This document shows positions 39,757-43,541 of a stretch of 43,541 nucleotides of DNA, piece after piece. Every line of letters starts with the position of its first letter. Within the stretch, counting starts at the first letter, position 1. The notes beneath the pieces are model-generated. The model had not been told where the DNA came from. It searched no databases and saw only the letters and a list, made by a program, of their open reading frames with translations. The position numbers and the translations under genes are program-made. The DNA comes from an uncultured Bacilli bacterium (GTDB lineage: Bacteria; Bacillota_I; Bacilli_A; RF39; UBA660), in assembly GCA_947628075.1 (NCBI GenBank), contig CANQYF010000002.1:1-43541 (forward strand), given 5' to 3'.

Positions 39757-42700
39757 ATGAATTTAGATTCGTATTTTAATTTTACAAATGGTAGTACTAC
39801 ATATGGGTTAACTAATGAGTTAATTGCTTTTTACGTGGAAAAATTATATAAAGAATCTAAAAAAAACATCATAGTAGTAGCTAGTAATTTATATGAGTGT
39901 AATAAATTATATAATGAAATAAAAAATCATCTTGATAATACCGAAATTTTTCCTATGGATGATTTTATTACGTCCAAAATGTTAGCAAAATCTCCAGAAT
40001 TTGAGTTAGGAAGATTAAATGTTTTAGATAAAATTTCTCAAAATCAATTAGTTGTTGTGACAAATTTAATGGGTTATTTAAAATATTTACCTCAAAAAGG
40101 TACGGATGAAAAAATAAAGTTAACTAAAAATCAAGAAATTAATCGTGAAGAATTAATTAAAAAGTTAGATTTATTTGGCTATAAAAGAGAATCTTTAGTA
40201 ACAACATCTGGTGAATATTCTTTAAGAGGTTTTATAATAGACGTTTATCTTATTAATGAACTTCACCCTATTAGAATTGAATTATTTGATAATTTGATTG
40301 AATCAATTCGTTATTTTGATGAAAATACGCAAAGAACTATTAAAGAAATAGATGAAATAAATATAAAACCTTTTCAAGAAGTTATAACTGATAAGAAAAG
40401 TTCGTTATATGATTATTCTAAAGATGCTATAGTCATTTATTTAAATAAAGAACAAATTAATGTTAGTTATAATAAACTATGTGAAGAAATAGTAGATTAT
40501 AATAGAGAAAATAATTCCAATGAAAAATACATGTATGAATTAAATGAAATAAATCCCAAGTATGAATTATTTATAGATAATATTACTAATCCAACTGATA
40601 CAATTGCAAAAGAAATCCTGCCTTTTAATGAAAATTTTGAATTATTAAAAGATAATTATTTTAAATGGCAAAAAGAAAATAAAAAAATATATTTTTATTT
40701 ATCAAAAGATAAGGAAATTAAAACAATAAAAAGCTTAATTCCAAGCGCTAATATAATAAAACAAAAAATAAATAAAGGTTTTATTTATAAAGATATAGTA
40801 TGTATTTCAGAAAACGATATTGGAGTACAAAGTAATCCTGTAACTCAATATAAAAACAATTTACATATAGGTAAAAAAATAAAAAGTTATAATGATTTAG
40901 AAAAAGGTGATTACATAGTTCATATAAATCACGGAATTGGAATTTATAATGGGTTAGTTACTTTAGTTAAAGATGGGTTAAAAAAAGATTATATTCAACT
41001 TTTATATGAAGGAAATGATAAAATATATATTCCGGTCGAAAAAATTAATTCCATCTATAAATATTCAGATAAAGACGGAGCAACACCTAAATTAAATAGG
41101 CTTAATTCAACTAATTGGGAAAAAACAAAAACATATATTAAGAAAAAAGCTAAAGATATATCAAAAGAATTATTAGATTTATATGCGAAAAGAGCTGCTA
41201 TTACCAAAACACCATATAAAGATTATGAAGAAGAAAAAATATTTGCTAGTTCTTTTGCTTATGAAGAGACAAAAGATCAAACTAAGGCTATTTTAGAAAT
41301 AAGTAGAGATTTAAATAGTAAAGTTCCTATGGATAGATTGTTATGTGGTGATGTTGGTTTTGGTAAAACGGAAGTTGCTATGCGAGCTATTTTTAAAACA
41401 GTTATAAATAATAAACAAGTTATGTATTTATGTCCAACTACTATTCTTTCTAAACAACAATATAATGTAATTAAAGAAAGATTTAAAGATGAGCCAGTGG
41501 AAATAAGATTATTAAATAGATTTACTACTTTAAAAGAACAAAAATATATATTAGATGGTTTAGAAAAAGGAACAATTGATATTTTAGTAGGTACTCATCG
41601 TATCTTAAGTGATGATATTCATCCTAAAAATTTAGGTTTATTAATTATTGACGAAGAGCAACGTTTTGGGGTTAAACATAAAGAAAAAATAAAAGAATTA
41701 AAAACGGACGTTAATGTGCTTACATTATCAGCAACCCCTATTCCAAGAACATTAAAGATGGCTTTGGCAGGCTTAAGAGATTTATCGATTATAGATACAC
41801 CCCCAATTAACAGATATCCAGTTCAAACTTATGTTGTAGAAGAACAAGATTTATTAATAAAGGATGCGATTTATAAAGAATTATCTCGTAAAGGACAAGT
41901 GTTTATCTTAAATAATCGAATTGAAAAATTAGAAGAACTTCAATTGCATATTAATTCTTTAGTACCCGAAGCGAGAATTGGTTATGCTCATGGGCAAATG
42001 ACTAAAGAAGAATTAGAAATGGTAATGGAAAGATTCATAAACTATGAATATGATATCTTAATTTGTACAACAATTATAGAAAATGGAATAGATATTTCTA
42101 ATGCTAATACTTTGATTGTTTATGATGCCGATAATTTTGGCTTATCGCAATTGTATCAAATAAGAGGAAGAGTAGGAAGAAGTGACCGGATTGCCTATGC
42201 ATATCTTTTATATAATAAAAAGAAATTATTAAATGAGGTTGCAGTCAAAAGATTACAAGCTATAAAAGAATTTACAGAACTTGGAAGCGGTTATAAAATT
42301 GCAATGCGAGATTTAGCTTTACGGGGAGCAGGAGATATATTTGGAAGTGATCAAGCTGGTTTTGTCGATTCAGTAGGTATATCTTTATATATGAAATTAA
42401 TTGAAGATGAATTAAAAAAGGCTAAAGGGGAGTATGTGGAAGATGAGGAAGAAGATAATAAAAATTTAATTGAGGTTTCAACCCACATAAAAGATGATTA
42501 TGTAAGTGATGAGGATATTAAAATAGAAATTCATCAAAAGATTAATGAAATAGATTCTCTAGACAAATTAAAGCAAGTAAAAGAAGAATTAGAAGACCGG
42601 TTTGGTAAAATTGACAAAGATATGGAAATATATATGTATGAAGAGTGGTTTACTAATCTTTGTAAAATGTTAAATATTACGAAAATTAATAAAACTGAAA

Positions 42701-42903
42701 GATATATAGAGATAACTTTACCGGAAGAGTTATCTAGTCATATCAAAGGAGATAAATTATTATTTGAAACAATGAATATATCTAATAAATTTAATATAAA
42801 GTATATTCATAATAATATAATAATTACCTTATTCTATAAAAGTTTAAATGACCATTATATTTACTTTTTAGTAAAACTTTTAGTAGCTATTAAAGATAAC
42901 TAG
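39757..42903 (+). CDS. mfd: Transcription-repair coupling factor
   Basis: Translocase that removes stalled RNA polymerase and recruits UvrA. 1048 aa, about 100 shorter than B. subtilis Mfd. It has an N-terminal UvrB-like region, an RNA polymerase-interacting domain (HINHGIGIYNGL, about 389-400), Walker A GDVGFGKTEVAMRA, motif II DEEQRFGVKHKE, and the TRG region followed by a degenerate UvrA-inhibiting C-terminal domain. SD is TTAGGAG. pth-mfd-spoVT is the Bacilli order (fin is absent). Confidence 0.97.
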   Translation: MNLDSYFNFTNGSTTYGLTNELIAFYVEKLYKESKKNIIVVASNLYECNKLYNEIKNHLDNTEIFPMDDFITSKMLAKSPEFELGRLNVLDKISQNQLVVVTNLMGYLKYLPQKGTDEKIKLTKNQEINREELIKKLDLFGYKRESLVTTSGEYSLRGFIIDVYLINELHPIRIELFDNLIESIRYFDENTQRTIKEIDEINIKPFQEVITDKKSSLYDYSKDAIVIYLNKEQINVSYNKLCEEIVDYNRENNSNEKYMYELNEINPKYELFIDNITNPTDTIAKEILPFNENFELLKDNYFKWQKENKKIYFYLSKDKEIKTIKSLIPSANIIKQKINKGFIYKDIVCISENDIGVQSNPVTQYKNNLHIGKKIKSYNDLEKGDYIVHINHGIGIYNGLVTLVKDGLKKDYIQLLYEGNDKIYIPVEKINSIYKYSDKDGATPKLNRLNSTNWEKTKTYIKKKAKDISKELLDLYAKRAAITKTPYKDYEEEKIFASSFAYEETKDQTKAILEISRDLNSKVPMDRLLCGDVGFGKTEVAMRAIFKTVINNKQVMYLCPTTILSKQQYNVIKERFKDEPVEIRLLNRFTTLKEQKYILDGLEKGTIDILVGTHRILSDDIHPKNLGLLIIDEEQRFGVKHKEKIKELKTDVNVLTLSATPIPRTLKMALAGLRDLSIIDTPPINRYPVQTYVVEEQDLLIKDAIYKELSRKGQVFILNNRIEKLEELQLHINSLVPEARIGYAHGQMTKEELEMVMERFINYEYDILICTTIIENGIDISNANTLIVYDADNFGLSQLYQIRGRVGRSDRIAYAYLLYNKKKLLNEVAVKRLQAIKEFTELGSGYKIAMRDLALRGAGDIFGSDQAGFVDSVGISLYMKLIEDELKKAKGEYVEDEEEDNKNLIEVSTHIKDDYVSDEDIKIEIHQKINEIDSLDKLKQVKEELEDRFGKIDKDMEIYMYEEWFTNLCKMLNITKINKTERYIEITLPEELSSHIKGDKLLFETMNISNKFNIKYIHNNIIITLFYKSLNDHYIYFLVKLLVAIKDN

Positions 42904-42924
42904 TATAAATAATCTAAATTTATT

Positions 42925-42945
42925 CACACTAATAAAAGGAGTGTG
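42925..42945 (+). promoter_or_regulatory. Hairpin covering the spoVT SD
   Basis: CACACT/AGTGTG stem with 9-nt loop; the SD AAGGAG (42936-42941) runs from the loop into the stem. It could lower spoVT initiation; six pairs are modest. Confidence 0.4.
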
Positions 42946-42950
42946 TAGTT

Positions 42951-43460
42951 ATGAGTAAAAGTGGAATTACTAGAAGAATCGATGAATTAGGAAGAATTGT
43001 AGTTCCAAAAGAAATAAGATATAACTTAGGTATTCGCGATGGTGAGCCTTTAGAAATTTATACTAGTGATAATTCCATCATTATAAAGAAATATTCCCAT
43101 GTGGAGAATATAAAAGATTTAGGTAAAATTATTTGTGATATAGTTAGTGATGCGTGTAATGTTGGTGTAATGATAAGTGATAGAGAAAAAATAATTGCTA
43201 CTAGTGATAATTTAAAAGAATTACAAAATAGTTCTTTAGAAGAAAAATATAAAAAATTAATTGATAATCGAGAAACATATAAAAAAGATAGTAAAGAAAT
43301 TAATTTTAATAAAAATTGTTATTTTACTATATTACCTATTATTACCTCAACTGATTGTAATGGCTTAGTCTTTATTTTAAGTGATACGTTACAAAACGAA
43401 AATTTAAATTATGCTAAAATAGTTCAAAAATTATTAGTTCAAAAATTAGATGTTAATTAA
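42951..43460 (+). CDS. spoVT: SpoVT-like AbrB-family regulator
   Basis: Tetrameric transcription factor. 169 aa. The N-terminal swapped-hairpin domain (residues about 1-52) reads SGITRRIDELGRIVVPKEIRYNLGIRDGEPLEIYTSDN, the SpoVT/AbrB signature. The rest is a GAF-like domain (about 58-169) that distinguishes SpoVT from AbrB. In B. subtilis it tunes sigma-G genes in the forespore. Position after mfd is the spoVT locus. Confidence 0.9.
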   Translation: MSKSGITRRIDELGRIVVPKEIRYNLGIRDGEPLEIYTSDNSIIIKKYSHVENIKDLGKIICDIVSDACNVGVMISDREKIIATSDNLKELQNSSLEEKYKKLIDNRETYKKDSKEINFNKNCYFTILPIITSTDCNGLVFILSDTLQNENLNYAKIVQKLLVQKLDVN

Positions 43461-43472
43461 AACATCTTTTTT
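43448..43472 (+). terminator. Intrinsic terminator after spoVT
   Basis: AGATGTT/AACATCT stem with 6-nt loop, then a T run. It overlaps the spoVT stop codon. Confidence 0.8.
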
Positions 43473-43481
43473 GTATGAGAA

Positions 43482-43504
43482 AACCCCCAGATAGTCTGGG
43501 GGTT
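43482..43504. terminator. GC-rich hairpin, likely terminator of a minus-strand gene
   Basis: A 10-bp stem AACCCCCAGA/TCTGGGGGTT with a 3-nt loop. Downstream on the minus strand is TTTTCTC, so it fits the end of a transcript coming from beyond the right edge. The 37 bases to its right contain stops in minus frames but not enough to name a gene. Confidence 0.6.
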
Positions 43505-43541
43505 CAGTAAAGCTTAAGCGATAAGTTGAAAAGAAAAACTC

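Noticed and set aside
43505..43541. Possible end of a transposase or other gene at the right edge
   Set aside because: Only 37 bases are visible and no family can be recognised; recorded only as a minus-strand terminator.
1..43541. tRNA, rRNA, CRISPR arrays or insertion sequences
   Set aside because: Looked for cloverleaf ends, conserved rRNA segments, regularly spaced repeats and transposase motifs; none seen.

Overview
This window is about 43.5 kb of a very AT-rich Bacillota chromosome centred on the replication origin. The lineage is most likely an uncultured Bacilli group. That call is inference, resting on a Noc-type ParB paralogue, a ComK-family protein, RNA polymerase delta (RpoE), BofA, RicT and SpoVT together with very low GC. 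The cell has a wall (class A PBP). TGA is used as a stop (for example tadA, ricT and trmN6), so the Mycoplasma code does not apply. BofA and SpoVT suggest sporulating ancestry.

Layout, left arm (1-23.7 kb, mostly minus strand, pointing away from the origin). The str operon (rpsL-rpsG-fusA, fusA cut by the window edge) follows rplK-rplA and rplJ-rplL. rpoB/rpoC, which usually lie between them, are missing and replaced by two small membrane-protein genes, one with a prepilin-like N-terminus. An accessory segment (about 5.9-10.5 kb) holds an Ig-like cell-surface protein, a TetR-led operon with a membrane-anchored thioredoxin-fold protein, and a BspA/DUF285 surface protein whose promoter spacer contains eight consecutive G. 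Next come prmC, a zinc-ribbon gene, prfA, a zinc-type CDF transporter, rpoE, an unlisted 111-codon gene with an AUU start, and a divergent class A PBP. The classical origin-left block follows: noc-rsmG-mnmG-mnmE and jag-yidC-rnpA-rpmH.

Origin (about 23.7-25.6 kb). DnaA-box-like nonamers, several in exact head-to-tail pairs, lie upstream of dnaA and again between dnaA and dnaN, giving a bipartite oriC.

Right arm (24.1-43.5 kb, all plus strand). dnaA-dnaN-(comK-like)-recF-gyrB-gyrA is followed by a gene-free stretch of about 750 bp. That stretch carries four perfect parS sites (TGTTTCACGTGAAACA) and three perfect Noc sites (ATTTCCCGGGAAAT). Three parS-Noc pairs have centres 23-25 bp apart. A fourth Noc site sits in the dnaN terminator. 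SRP RNA (ffs), tadA, dnaX, ybaB, recR, bofA, holB (apparently an AUA start), ricT, trmN6, pth, mfd and spoVT follow in the usual Bacilli order.

Most striking: the paired parS/Noc-site cluster, the poly-G promoter of the BspA-like gene, comK embedded in the replication-initiation locus, and two genes whose only SD-supported starts are AUU or AUA.
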